Assembly (NCBI RefSeq): GCF_004923295.1 | Contig: NZ_CP039638.1 | Coordinates: forward strand, 310,001-374,000 | DNA: 64,000 nucleotides | Origin: Azospirillum sp. TSH100 | Lineage (GTDB): Bacteria; Pseudomonadota; Alphaproteobacteria; Azospirillales; Azospirillaceae | Direction of reading: 5' to 3' | Part shown: positions 25,587-33,969 of the stretch, piece after piece | Numbering within the stretch: the stretch's first letter is position 1 | How the letters are laid out: each line of letters begins with the position of its first letter | Made by a program: the position numbers and the translations under genes | The notes under the pieces: generated by a model | Databases searched by the model: none | What the model saw: only the letters and a program-made list of their open reading frames with translations | Told to the model about the DNA's origin: nothing

Positions 25587-26752
25587 CCCACCACCCGCTC
25601 CGGCGGAAAGCGCAGCCGCACCGTCGTCCCGCGTCCCGGTGCGCTGTCGATGGCGATGCCGCCGCCATGCAGTTCCACCAGCGCGGCGGTCAGCGGCAGG
25701 CCGAGGCCGGAGCCGTGCTCTGCCGCCGTCATCGGATCACGGGCAGGGTCGTGCAACTGTGCGAAGGCGGTCAACGCCTGCGGGATGCGGTCGGGCGGCA
25801 TGCCGCAGCCGTCGTCGGCGACCACCAGCGCCAGACCGCCCTCGCCGTCGCGCTCCGCCGACACCATCACGTGTCCACCGGCTGCGGTGAATTTCAGGGC
25901 ATTGCCGACGAGGTTGGTCAGCATCTGCCGGACCAGCGACGGGTCGGCCCACAGCGCCGGCAGATCGTCGGGCAGCCGGGCGGTCAGGGTCACGCCGGAC
26001 CGCCCGGCCCGTGCCGCCATCATCGACAGGGTGGCTTCGACGATCAGGGCGGGCAGGCAATCCTCCTCATGCAGCTCCAGCCCTCCCGCCTCGATGCGGG
26101 CGAGGTCGAGCAGGTTGTTGATCAGCTCCAGCATGTAGTCGCCCGCCGCGACGATCTGGGCCGCCGCCTCGCCATAGCGCGGGCTGTCCGGCGGCCCCAG
26201 CAGCCGGTCGCGCAGGATCTCGGCGAAACCGATGACGGCGGTCAGCGGTGTGCGCAGTTCGTGGCTCAGGTGATGGACATAGTCGGACTTGCGGCGGTTG
26301 ACGGCGGCCAGCTCCAGCGCCTGGGCCTTCAGGTCGGCGATGTCGGCGTGCAGCATGCCGTCGCCGTCGCCCGACAGGGCAAGCCGCTGTTCGTTCAGCC
26401 GCGCCGTTTCCCGCCGCGCGGCACTGTCGGCCGGCGCCTCCACCAGCAGCAGATCATGCCCGGCCACCGGCCCGATGCGGACGGTCGGGGTGATCGACGT
26501 CCCCCCGGCTGCCCGGATGGTCACGGTACGCCCGATCGCATCCGCCGGACCCCGTCCAACCCCTGCGATCCGCAGGCCGCCCTCCGCATCCGGGTCCAGC
26601 AGCGCGCGGGCGGCTCCGTTCAGCCAGACGACGACGCCATCCTCCGCCCGCGCCAGCCACAGCGGGGTGGAAAGGCCGGCCAGCAACGCCAGTTCCGGCA
26701 GATCGGGCATGGTGGCGGACAGGGACGGCATCGGCTCCCCGCTGGCAGGCAT
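25583..26752 (-). CDS. Soluble sensor histidine kinase with PAS-like N terminus
   Basis: A 389-residue protein with no membrane segment. Residues about 15-125 resemble a degenerate PAS domain (PLWLARAEDGVVVWLNGAAR), followed by a coiled linker. The HisKA motif is HLSHELRTPLTAVIGFAEIL with His about 168. The HATPase shows LVGNALKF, DDGCGMPPD, GSGLGLPL. No cognate regulator is adjacent; the nearest orphan receiver is at 22573, across nnrS. A cytoplasmic cue is inferred from the lack of membrane helices. Confidence 0.9.
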   Translation of the reverse strand: MPASGEPMPSLSATMPDLPELALLAGLSTPLWLARAEDGVVVWLNGAARALLDPDAEGGLRIAGVGRGPADAIGRTVTIRAAGGTSITPTVRIGPVAGHDLLLVEAPADSAARRETARLNEQRLALSGDGDGMLHADIADLKAQALELAAVNRRKSDYVHHLSHELRTPLTAVIGFAEILRDRLLGPPDSPRYGEAAAQIVAAGDYMLELINNLLDLARIEAGGLELHEEDCLPALIVEATLSMMAARAGRSGVTLTARLPDDLPALWADPSLVRQMLTNLVGNALKFTAAGGHVMVSAERDGEGGLALVVADDGCGMPPDRIPQALTAFAQLHDPARDPMTAAEHGSGLGLPLTAALVELHGGGIAIDSAPGRGTTVRLRFPPERVVG

Positions 26753-26827
26753 TCAGAATGCGGAAGCATGCGTCCCGGAAAGATAACACGATGGCATGAA
26801 AACAGCCAACCGTTGAGCGGGCCCCGC

Positions 26828-28591
26828 TCACTCCTCCGCCGGCGTGTCCCAGTAGTGGCAGGCCACATGATGGCCGGGCGCCACCTCCTCAAGCGCCGGG
26901 ATCGCCTGGGCGCAGAACTCGCGCGCCAGCGGGCAGCGGCGGCGCAGCGGGCAGCCGGCCGGCTGGGCGAAAGCCGACGGCGCATCGCCGTCCAGCGCCG
27001 GACTCTCGCCGCGGGACGCGGCCAGCATCGCCCGGCTGTAGGGGTGCAGCGGCGCCGTGCGCAGCGTCCCGGCGTCGGCGCTCTCCACCACCCGGCCGGC
27101 CAGCATGACGATGCCGCGATGGGCATCGCGCAGGCCCTCGTCATAGCGCTCGGTCGCCAGGACCAGCGTCAGGCGGCGGCGGTCGCGCACCGTCATCAAC
27201 GTGTCGAGGAAGGTGTCGCGCTCCTCCGCCGACAGGCTGGCGGCCGGTTCGTCGGCGATCAGCACGCGCGGCTCTGACAGGATGGCGCGGGCGAGGCCGG
27301 CATGGGCCGCCTCCGCGACGCTCAGCGCCGAAGGCCAGCGGAGCGCCGCCTCGGGACGCAGGCCGGCCTCCTCCAGCGCCTCGTCGATGCGGTGGTCGCG
27401 GCGGTCGGCGGCGATGTCCGGACGCAGGCTTTCCAGCACGAGGCCGAACTGGTCGCCGACCGTCATCGCCGGGTCGAAGGAGGCGGCCGGGTCGGGGAAC
27501 AGCGGCTGCAGGTCGCGCCGGGCACGGCGCAGGCCGCCGCGATCGGGATCCTCGGTCCTGGAGTCACCCCCGGCATTCCCGATGGCCGTCGGCGCCGCGG
27601 TCGCCGTCAGGTCGCGGCCCATCCACACCACCGCCCCCGCCGTCGGCGGCGGCAGGCACAGCAGCGAGCGGGCGAGCGTCGCCTTGGCGCTGCCGGTCTC
27701 GCCCAGCAGGGCCAGGGTCTCGCCCGTCCGCACATCCAGGTCGATGCCGTGCAGGACCGCCAGCGACCGTGGCTTCCCCCCGGGACCGGCGGCCAGCGGA
27801 TAGGACATGCCGACGCCGCGCGCATGCAGGCGGGCGGTGCCCGGCGGCTCCAGCGGGGTCAGCGGCCCGGTTCGCGTCGGATTGGGCGGCAGCAGGCGGC
27901 TCCGGCGCAGGGTCAGCACCTGATCGGCCACCCCGGCCAGCCCATCCTCCGGCCGGCCGGCGAGGACCAGCGCCACCCCATCGGCCCGCGCCCAGCCGGC
28001 CAGCCGGTGGAGAAGCCGCAGCCGCACCGTCGGGTCAAGCCCGGCGGCCGGCGCATCGGCCAGCAGCACCGCCGGCCCCACCGCCACCGCCATGGCGAAC
28101 AGGCAGGCCCAGCGCAGCGACTCCGGCAGCTGTTCGGGCGGCAGGTCGAAGCGGCGGGCGGCGGCGGGCACGCCCATGCGGTCAAGCCCGTCGGCCATGC
28201 GGCGCAGCGCCGACCGCAGATCCACCCCCAGATGGTGGCCGACCACCTCCGCCACCTGCAAGGCCAGCGGCCGGCGCGGCGCCAGCCGGCCGCCCTGGGC
28301 GATCAGCAGATGCCCCTCGACGCAGGCGTCACCCGCCATATCGACGCCGGCCGGCAATTGGCCCGTGAGCGCGCCCAGCAGGGCGGTCTTGCCGCTGCCG
28401 GCCCCGCCGGTGACGGCCAGCACCTGCCCGCGCTCCACCCGCAGATTGGCGCGGTCGAGCAGCACGCGGTCGCCCAGCATCAGGGTCAGCGCCTCGGCTT
28501 CCACCGGCGCGGGCTTGGAAGCGGCATGGGCGGAAATGGCATGGGCGGAAATGGCATGGGCGGAAATGGCATGGGCGGAAATATGGTTCAT
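26828..28591 (-). CDS. Fused double-ATPase of an oligopeptide-type ABC transporter, degenerate motifs
   Basis: A 587-residue tandem DppD-DppF-like fusion. NBD1 keeps a canonical Walker A (GGAGSGKTA, 62-70), but its Walker B reads LLADAPAAGLD with Ala in place of the catalytic Glu. NBD2 keeps LIADEPAASLS, but its Walker A is GETGSAKAT, with Ala for the third conserved Gly. Both signature regions (LPESLRWAC, ALSVAEAAH) depart from LSGGQ, and neither half has the H-loop His. The C-terminal Cys-rich tail typical of Opp/Dpp ATPases (GCPLRRRCPLAREFC) is preserved. The start overlaps the upstream permease by ATGA. The N terminus contains four ISAHA repeats. Transport competence is doubtful. Confidence 0.85.
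   Translation of the reverse strand: MNHISAHAISAHAISAHAISAHAASKPAPVEAEALTLMLGDRVLLDRANLRVERGQVLAVTGGAGSGKTALLGALTGQLPAGVDMAGDACVEGHLLIAQGGRLAPRRPLALQVAEVVGHHLGVDLRSALRRMADGLDRMGVPAAARRFDLPPEQLPESLRWACLFAMAVAVGPAVLLADAPAAGLDPTVRLRLLHRLAGWARADGVALVLAGRPEDGLAGVADQVLTLRRSRLLPPNPTRTGPLTPLEPPGTARLHARGVGMSYPLAAGPGGKPRSLAVLHGIDLDVRTGETLALLGETGSAKATLARSLLCLPPPTAGAVVWMGRDLTATAAPTAIGNAGGDSRTEDPDRGGLRRARRDLQPLFPDPAASFDPAMTVGDQFGLVLESLRPDIAADRRDHRIDEALEEAGLRPEAALRWPSALSVAEAAHAGLARAILSEPRVLIADEPAASLSAEERDTFLDTLMTVRDRRRLTLVLATERYDEGLRDAHRGIVMLAGRVVESADAGTLRTAPLHPYSRAMLAASRGESPALDGDAPSAFAQPAGCPLRRRCPLAREFCAQAIPALEEVAPGHHVACHYWDTPAEE
28523..28582 (-). repeat. Four perfect 15-bp tandem repeats encoding ISAHA
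   Basis: GGCATGGGCGGAAAT (plus strand) occurs four times without mismatch. On the coding strand it encodes Ile-Ser-Ala-His-Ala four times at residues 4-23 of the fused ATPase. Because 15 bp is five codons, copy-number change would keep the frame. Exact identity suggests recent expansion. Confidence 0.95.
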
Positions 28592-29388
28592 GATTTGCGA
28601 TGTCCGGCCTGAATGCCGTCGGCGATGGCGCAGGCCGCCCAGAGGGCGAGCGCCAGCAGCAGGGCCGGCGGAGCGAAGGCCACCGGGTCGCCCAGCCGTG
28701 CCGCCAGCCCGACCGACGCGCCCCAGCTGCCCAGTCCCGGCGGCAGACCGAGGCCGAGCAGACTGGCGAAACTCTCCGCCGCCAGCACACGGGGCAGCGC
28801 CAGAACTCCGGCGGCCAGCAACGGCCGCGTCAGATTCGGAATCAGGTGCCGACGGATCACCTCACCCTCCGGCAGGCCGGCGGCGCGGGCAGCGGTCAGG
28901 AACTCCGCCCGCATCAGCGCGGACAGCTCGGCATGGGCGAGGGCGGCGACCGCGGGGGCGGCGGTCAGCGCGGTGACCAGCGCCAGCGGCCAGACCGGAC
29001 CCGTCAGCCCGCCGGCGAGCGGAACCAGCAGGGCGAGCGGCCAGCCCGCCATCCGATGGGCGGCGGCAATGGTCCGCCGCTCCACCCGGCTGCCGACCAG
29101 AGTGCCGAGCAGTCCGGCCAGCAGCGCCCAGCCGATTCCGAGTGCCCCGCCCAGCACCGCGGCCAGCAGCGCGAAGGACAGGCTGCCCCGCCCATCGAGC
29201 AGGGCAGCCGCGACCGGGTCGGCGTCCAGCCGGTGCACCGCGCTGCCATCGGCCATCAGCGGCGCAGCGGCGCAGGCGAGCACCAGGGCGGCGAGCACGG
29301 CGGCACCCGACAATCCACGGGCGAAGCCGGCACGTGGCGGCTCCGGCGGAAGCGGATGGGACAGCGGCGTTTGGTCGTACTCGGCCAT
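28588..29388 (-). CDS. ABC transporter permease, DppC-like
   Basis: A 266-residue permease with about five to six hydrophobic segments. The EAA loop of the binding-protein-dependent family is recognisable: AEFLTAARAAGLPEGEVIRRHLIPN. The start at ATG 29388 has AAGGA six bases upstream; the open frame extends further 5' without homology. It is the second gene of the operon and overlaps the fused ATPase gene. It is shorter than usual DppC proteins (about 300), consistent with a trimmed system. Confidence 0.82.
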   Translation of the reverse strand: MAEYDQTPLSHPLPPEPPRAGFARGLSGAAVLAALVLACAAAPLMADGSAVHRLDADPVAAALLDGRGSLSFALLAAVLGGALGIGWALLAGLLGTLVGSRVERRTIAAAHRMAGWPLALLVPLAGGLTGPVWPLALVTALTAAPAVAALAHAELSALMRAEFLTAARAAGLPEGEVIRRHLIPNLTRPLLAAGVLALPRVLAAESFASLLGLGLPPGLGSWGASVGLAARLGDPVAFAPPALLLALALWAACAIADGIQAGHRKS

Positions 29389-29428
29389 CAGGATCCTTGG
29401 CGGCGATTGGCGCGGCGGTTGGCGGCGG

Positions 29429-30193
29429 TCACGTCCCGTCATAGGGCGTGGAGCTGTGGTTGGCCGGGTCGATCCAGTCGCGCACCCCAAGCCCCAGCGC
29501 GTTCAGGAGGGCGGTCAGCCCGCCCAGCGCGACCAGGACCGGCACCGCCCCGGCGGCCGATCCGGCACGGACGGCATCGATCATGAGCGCGCCCGCCCCC
29601 GGCAAATCCAGCAGGCTTTCCAGTGCCACCGACCCAACCATCGCCGCCAGCACGGCGGCGCGCAGGCCTCCCATCACCGGAGCGACCGCCTGCGGCAGGG
29701 CGTGGTGGCGCAGCACGGTGCGCTCGTCCAGCCCCAGCCCGCGGGCCATCCGCACCGCACCGCCTTCGGGTCCCGGACCCAAGGCGCGCCCCATCGCCGG
29801 ACGCGCCAGCCGGGCTGCCTGACAGGCGGCGGGGATCGACAGCGCGGTCCAGCCCAGCGGCGCCGCCGACGCTCCCGCCCGCACCGCAAGGGCCGCGACC
29901 CCGGCCAGCAGGAAACCCGGCAGCAGCGGCCCCGCCCCTGCCAGCAGCCGGCCGACCAGTCCGCCGGCCGACCGCGGCGCCACCGCCGCCCAGGACCCGG
30001 CGAGCGTGCCCAGCGCGGTGCCGACCGCCAGCGACGGCAGGGTCAGCAGAAGCGTCACCACCAGCCCCCGCAGCAGCGCCATGGCGGCGTCCGGCTGCGG
30101 CGCCGTCAGAGCCGACAGCCCCACCCCCGCCGCCATCGGCAGGACGGCGGTCGGCACGGCATCGATCAGGCGGCGGATCACGGGACGCGGCAT
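29429..30193 (-). CDS. ABC transporter permease, DppB-like
   Basis: A 254-residue membrane protein, shorter than usual DppB (about 330). It has about six hydrophobic segments and an EAA-type loop (VRMARGLGLDERTVLRHHALPQA). It heads the operon, 40 bp upstream of the DppC-like gene. The Shine-Dalgarno is weak. No periplasmic binding protein gene lies in the operon or flanks. The promoter should lie in the 260-bp spacer shared with rpoH. Confidence 0.8.
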   Translation of the reverse strand: MPRPVIRRLIDAVPTAVLPMAAGVGLSALTAPQPDAAMALLRGLVVTLLLTLPSLAVGTALGTLAGSWAAVAPRSAGGLVGRLLAGAGPLLPGFLLAGVAALAVRAGASAAPLGWTALSIPAACQAARLARPAMGRALGPGPEGGAVRMARGLGLDERTVLRHHALPQAVAPVMGGLRAAVLAAMVGSVALESLLDLPGAGALMIDAVRAGSAAGAVPVLVALGGLTALLNALGLGVRDWIDPANHSSTPYDGT

Positions 30194-30342
30194 CTGGGCA
30201 GGGGAACCGGTGTGGGCAGGTCATATATGGTACGACATGCGACCGTAAGCGCCCCCACCCCCGCCGGGCAACAGAATTAGCGTCTGTCAGTGGTGCCGCT
30301 CGCCCGGCCGGGATGGCCGGCCCCTATACCCGACCCCCGTGC

Positions 30343-30370
30343 TTGACTTTCAGCACCGATTTTGTACTAT
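30343..30370 (+). promoter_or_regulatory. Candidate sigma-70 promoter for rpoH
   Basis: TTGACT (30343-30348) and TACTAT (30365-30370) are separated by 16 bp and lie 85 bp upstream of the rpoH start, in a locally AT-rich stretch. The match to the housekeeping consensus is good for such a GC-rich genome. Confidence 0.55.
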
Positions 30371-30454
30371 ATGCCTGCCTGCTCCGCCGGAGAGGCCTGG
30401 GCCTGCCGTCTGGGGGTCCTGCACCCGTCATATCGCTTTGCACGAGGATGTGAC

Positions 30455-31333
30455 ATGAGCACCGCCATCGCCCTCCGTTCGCCCGATTCCGGCGAATCCC
30501 TGTCCCGCTACATCAACGACACGCACCGTTACCCGGTCCTGACGGCCGAGGACGAATACATGCTGGCCAAGGCCTGGACCGAGCATGGCGATGTCAATGC
30601 GGCGCACCGGCTGGTCACCAGCCACCTCCGTCTCGTGGTCAAGATCGCCGGCGGCTATCGCGGCTACGGCCTGCCGCTCTCCGATCTGGTCGCCGAGGGC
30701 AATCTCGGCCTGATGACCGCCGTCAAGAAATTCGAACCCGAACGCGGCTTCCGCCTGTCCACCTACGCGATGTGGTGGATCAAGGCCTCGATCCAGGATT
30801 ACATCCTGCGCTCCTGGAGCCTCGTGAAGATCGGCACCACCGCCGCGCAGAAGAAGCTGTTCTTCAGCCTGGGCCGCCTGAAGCGGAAGCTGGGCGAATA
30901 CGGCAGCGGCGACCTGCAGCCCGACAGCGTCACCCGCATCGCCACCGACCTGTCGGTGCCGGAGGAGGACGTCGTCGCCATGAACCGCCGGCTGTCGGCG
31001 CCGGTGGCCTCGCTGAACGCGCCGATGAGCGCCGACGGAGATTCGGGCGAATGGCAGGATCTCCTGGCCGACGACCGCCCGTCGGTGGAGGAGTCGCTGG
31101 TCGAACGCGGCGAAGCCCGCCAGCGCAGCGCCCTGCTGCACGAGGCGATGGGCGTGCTGAACGACCGCGAGCGCGACATCCTGACCAGCCGCCGCCTGTC
31201 GGACAGCCCGCTGACCCTGGAAGACCTGTCGGTCCGCTACGGCGTCAGCCGCGAGCGCATCCGCCAGATCGAGGAAAAGGCCTTCGAGAAGGTCGCCCGC
31301 CAGACCCGCGTCCTGGCCGCCGCTGCCGCCTGA
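30455..31333 (+). CDS. rpoH: RNA polymerase sigma-32 (heat shock) factor RpoH
   Basis: A 292-residue group-3-type sigma factor. Region 2 contains HLRLVVKIAGGYRGYGLPLSDL and STYAMWWIKASIQDYILRSWSLVK. The RpoH box follows as QKKLFFSLGRLK, which distinguishes heat-shock sigma from RpoD. Region 4 has the helix-turn-helix LEDLSVRYGVSRERIRQIEEKA. It directs transcription of chaperone and protease genes. Azospirillum-like genomes carry several rpoH paralogues, and which one this is cannot be decided here. The start is ATG 30455 with an AGGAT upstream. Confidence 0.95.
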   Translation: MSTAIALRSPDSGESLSRYINDTHRYPVLTAEDEYMLAKAWTEHGDVNAAHRLVTSHLRLVVKIAGGYRGYGLPLSDLVAEGNLGLMTAVKKFEPERGFRLSTYAMWWIKASIQDYILRSWSLVKIGTTAAQKKLFFSLGRLKRKLGEYGSGDLQPDSVTRIATDLSVPEEDVVAMNRRLSAPVASLNAPMSADGDSGEWQDLLADDRPSVEESLVERGEARQRSALLHEAMGVLNDRERDILTSRRLSDSPLTLEDLSVRYGVSRERIRQIEEKAFEKVARQTRVLAAAAA

Positions 31334-31421
31334 TCTGTGGCGGCCTGATCCGGGCGACCCGACAGAGAACGGCGCTCACGCAAAAAACCCCGCCGGTTTC
31401 AGCGGGCTGGGCCGTGTAACC

Positions 31422-31462
31422 CCTCCATCAGCGCCGGCGGTCTCCGCCGGCCCTCATGGAGG
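31422..31462 (+). promoter_or_regulatory. Hairpin sequestering the Shine-Dalgarno of the 67-residue gene
   Basis: Outer arms CCTCCAT (31422-31428) and ATGGAGG (31456-31462) are perfectly complementary, and inside them GCCGGCGG (31433-31440) pairs with CCGCCGGC (31444-31451) around a TCT loop. The Shine-Dalgarno GGAGG is the last five bases of the right arm, six bases before the ATG at 31469. The structure could repress translation until melted or opened by ribosomes or a factor, or act as an attenuator behind rpoH. Confidence 0.7.
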
Positions 31463-31468
31463 CGGCCC

Positions 31469-31672
31469 ATGTCGAAACACATTTCCCGAACCTCGGCGAT
31501 CGAGGTCATCAAGGACGCGCTGACCCTGTATGAAAGCAACAGGATCAGCCGCTGGCAGGTCATCAACCGCCTGATCCATCTCGGCATCTCGGCCGACGAC
31601 GCCAATATGATCGCCGATCATGGCAACATTCCGCCCAACATCCTGAGCACTCTCGGCGTTCTTCGCCGATGA
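31469..31672 (+). CDS. Small conserved-looking helical protein, 67 residues
   Basis: The product reads as a compact helical domain with alternating hydrophobics (AIEVIKDALTLYESNRISRW, then VINRLIHLGISADDANMI). It has no signal peptide or membrane helix, and no family was recognised. GGAGG is six bases upstream of the ATG. The stop overlaps the start of the TPR gene (ATGA), so translation of the two is coupled. Its position 135 bp behind rpoH, with an SD-sequestering hairpin in the leader, suggests conditional expression, but a heat-shock role is an inference. Confidence 0.75.
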   Translation: MSKHISRTSAIEVIKDALTLYESNRISRWQVINRLIHLGISADDANMIADHGNIPPNILSTLGVLRR

Positions 31673-33075
31673 GCACGGTGGACGCCGCCGTCGCGACGGC
31701 GCTGCGCCTGCACCGAAGCGGACAGTGGGCGCAGGCGGTGGCGATCTATGACCGGCTGCTGGCCGACCCGCGGCTGCCGCCGGTCCAGGCGGCGCAGGCC
31801 TACGCCAACCGCGGTGCCGCCCTGCGCCGGCTGGGCCGGGCGGACGAGGCGGTGGCCTCCTGCATCGAGGCGCTGGTCCGCTGTCCGGACATGGCGGAGG
31901 CCTATGCCAACATCGGCGCGATGCTTCAGGAGGCCGACCACCCGCTGGCGGCGCTCGACTCCTGCCGCCGGGCCATCGCGCTGTCTCCCGGCCTCTACAC
32001 CCCATATCTGGCGATGGCCCATGCCCGGCAGGATTGCGGCGACCATGACGGCGCCCTGACCCTGCTGCGCCGTGCGGCGACGCTCGCCCCGGCGCTGCCC
32101 AGCGTGCGCTACAATCTGGCGGAGGCGCTGCTCCAGCACGGGCTGTTCGCGGAGGGCTGGCAGGCATACGAGGCGCGCTGGCAGGCTCGGGAACTGGCGC
32201 TGACCCGGCCCGCCTGCGCCAACACGGAATGGGCCGGCCAGGACATCGCCGGCAAGACCCTGCTGGTGGTGGAGGAGCAGGGCTTCGGCGACACCCTGCA
32301 ATTCATCCGCCTGATTCCGCTGGTCAAGGCGCGCGGCGCCGGTCGCGTCATCGTGCAGTGCCGGGCACCGCTGGTCCGGCTGCTGACCGGGATGGCGGGC
32401 GTCGACGCGGTCACGGCCGCTCTGCCCGATGCGGGCTCCTATGATCTCTGGGTGCCGCTGCTGTCGCTGATGCAGCGGCTGGCGATGCTGCCTGACCATG
32501 TCCCCGCACAGCCCTATCTCATACCGCCGCCGGACGCCGTCCAACGCTGGTCCGGGGCGCTGCCGGATACGGCGGGCTTGCGGGTCGGGCTGGTCTGGGC
32601 CGGCGATCCGCGGCTGGGCCATGCCGCCGCCAGCCGCACCGATGCCCGCCGCAGCCTCGCCCTCGCCCAACTCGCGCCGCTGCTGACGGTGCCGGGCGTG
32701 TCCTGGGTCAGCCTGCAAAAGGGGCCGGCGGCGGCACAGCTGGACGGTGCGGCGCTCTTCGACCCGATGGCGGAGGTCACCGATTTTGCCGACACCGCGG
32801 CCATCGTCCGGCAGCTCGACCTCGTGATCGGGGTGGACACCGCCGTCGTCCATCTTGCCGGCGCCCTGGGCGTGCCGGTCTGGGTGCTGTCGCGCTTCAG
32901 CGGCTGCTGGCGCTGGCTGCTCGACCGCGACGACAGCCCCTGGTATCCGACGCTGCGCCTGTTCCGCCAGCAACGCCCCGGCGATTGGGCGCCGGTGGTG
33001 GCGCGGGTGCGCGAAGAGCTGTTGCGCCAGGTGCGGCTCCCTCGCCATGATCGCGGTACGGCTTTAATGGATTGA
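31669..33075 (+). CDS. TPR protein with GT9/heptosyltransferase-like C-terminal domain
   Basis: A 468-residue protein. Residues about 1-165 form four to five tetratricopeptide repeats (e.g. AYANRGAALRRLGRADEAVA, AYANIGAMLQEADHPLAALD). Residues about 190-455 resemble GT-B glycosyltransferases of family 9: LLVVEEQGFGDTLQFIRLIPL, RVGLVWAGDP, SLQKGPA and VIGVDTAVVHLAGALGVPVWVL. Proteins of this architecture are thought to glycosylate cell-surface or flagellar proteins, but the substrate is unproven. The start overlaps the 67-residue gene. Confidence 0.85.
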   Translation: MSTVDAAVATALRLHRSGQWAQAVAIYDRLLADPRLPPVQAAQAYANRGAALRRLGRADEAVASCIEALVRCPDMAEAYANIGAMLQEADHPLAALDSCRRAIALSPGLYTPYLAMAHARQDCGDHDGALTLLRRAATLAPALPSVRYNLAEALLQHGLFAEGWQAYEARWQARELALTRPACANTEWAGQDIAGKTLLVVEEQGFGDTLQFIRLIPLVKARGAGRVIVQCRAPLVRLLTGMAGVDAVTAALPDAGSYDLWVPLLSLMQRLAMLPDHVPAQPYLIPPPDAVQRWSGALPDTAGLRVGLVWAGDPRLGHAAASRTDARRSLALAQLAPLLTVPGVSWVSLQKGPAAAQLDGAALFDPMAEVTDFADTAAIVRQLDLVIGVDTAVVHLAGALGVPVWVLSRFSGCWRWLLDRDDSPWYPTLRLFRQQRPGDWAPVVARVREELLRQVRLPRHDRGTALMD

Positions 33076-33095
33076 ATAGCCTCAAGGAGTCAGCG

Positions 33096-33956
33096 ATGCC
33101 CAGCTATCCCGCCGCCTATCAGGCCAGCAAAGGGTCGGCGCTCGATGTCGACCGCGCCTTTTACGGACGCATCGGGTCGCAGACCGAGGGGCGGGAACTG
33201 GTGGACAGCTTCGTCGTGCCGATCCGCTCCGGCCGCGCCTGGACCGTGCCGGCCGGCCATGTCTTCCGCATCGTCACCATCGAGGGCCCCCAGGTCGCCG
33301 ACCTCAACATCTGGAACCGCCACAACCCGCGCGAACGCTTCTGGGCCTCGCGCACGCGGCAGCTCCAGCAGGCGCATGTCAGCACGTACGACCGCCTGTG
33401 GTCGACCCTGCCCTATCTGCGACCGCTGGCGACGATCACGCACGACACGCTGGCCGATTACGGCATCGACGAGTATGGCGGCCGGGTCCATGACCTGCTG
33501 GGCACCCGTTGCGATCCCTACGTCAACCGCATGCTGACCGGGGAGGATTTCCACCACCACTGCCATTCCAACCTGACCCGCGCCGTCGCCCCCTATGGCC
33601 TGACCGAGTTCGACGTGCATGACGTGCTGAACGTCTTCCAGGTCACCGGGCTGAACGCCGAGGACAAGTATTTCATGAAGGCCTGCCCGGCCAAGCAGGG
33701 CGATTTCCTGGAGTTCTTCGCCGAGATCGACCTGCTCTGCGCCCTGTCGACCTGCCCCGGCGGCGACCTCAGCGTGCCCTTGTGGGGTCCGGACGCCCGT
33801 GACCCGCTGGAGGTCTGCCGCCCCCTGGGCGTCGAGGTCTACCGGCTGGACCCGGCACTGCTGGCGGGCTGGTCGTCGCCGGAGGTCGCGGCCTATCGCG
33901 GCAACCACGGCATGACGCTGCCGACCCCGTCCTGGGAGCGGACGGATCCGGCCTGA
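33096..33956 (+). CDS. DUF1989 / urea carboxylase-associated family protein
   Basis: A 286-residue protein. Family features include WTVPAGHVFRIVTIEGPQVADLNIWN, TRCDPYVNRMLTGEDFHHHCHSN and NVFQVTGLNAEDKYFMKACPAKQGDFLEFFAEIDLLCALSTCPGGD (listed in pieces by family recognition), with conserved His and Cys suggesting a metal site. Members sit beside urea carboxylase or amino-acid genes, but their reaction is undefined. None of those partners is adjacent here. The start at ATG 33096 has AAGGAG upstream. pcp follows 13 bp later, suggesting a two-gene unit. Confidence 0.83.
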   Translation: MPSYPAAYQASKGSALDVDRAFYGRIGSQTEGRELVDSFVVPIRSGRAWTVPAGHVFRIVTIEGPQVADLNIWNRHNPRERFWASRTRQLQQAHVSTYDRLWSTLPYLRPLATITHDTLADYGIDEYGGRVHDLLGTRCDPYVNRMLTGEDFHHHCHSNLTRAVAPYGLTEFDVHDVLNVFQVTGLNAEDKYFMKACPAKQGDFLEFFAEIDLLCALSTCPGGDLSVPLWGPDARDPLEVCRPLGVEVYRLDPALLAGWSSPEVAAYRGNHGMTLPTPSWERTDPA

Positions 33957-33969
33957 GGGCGGGGATCCG

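Noticed and set aside
31380..31413. A-run plus small GC hairpin after rpoH as an intrinsic terminator
   Set aside because: The A-run precedes a weak 5-bp stem on the plus strand, and no T tract follows it.
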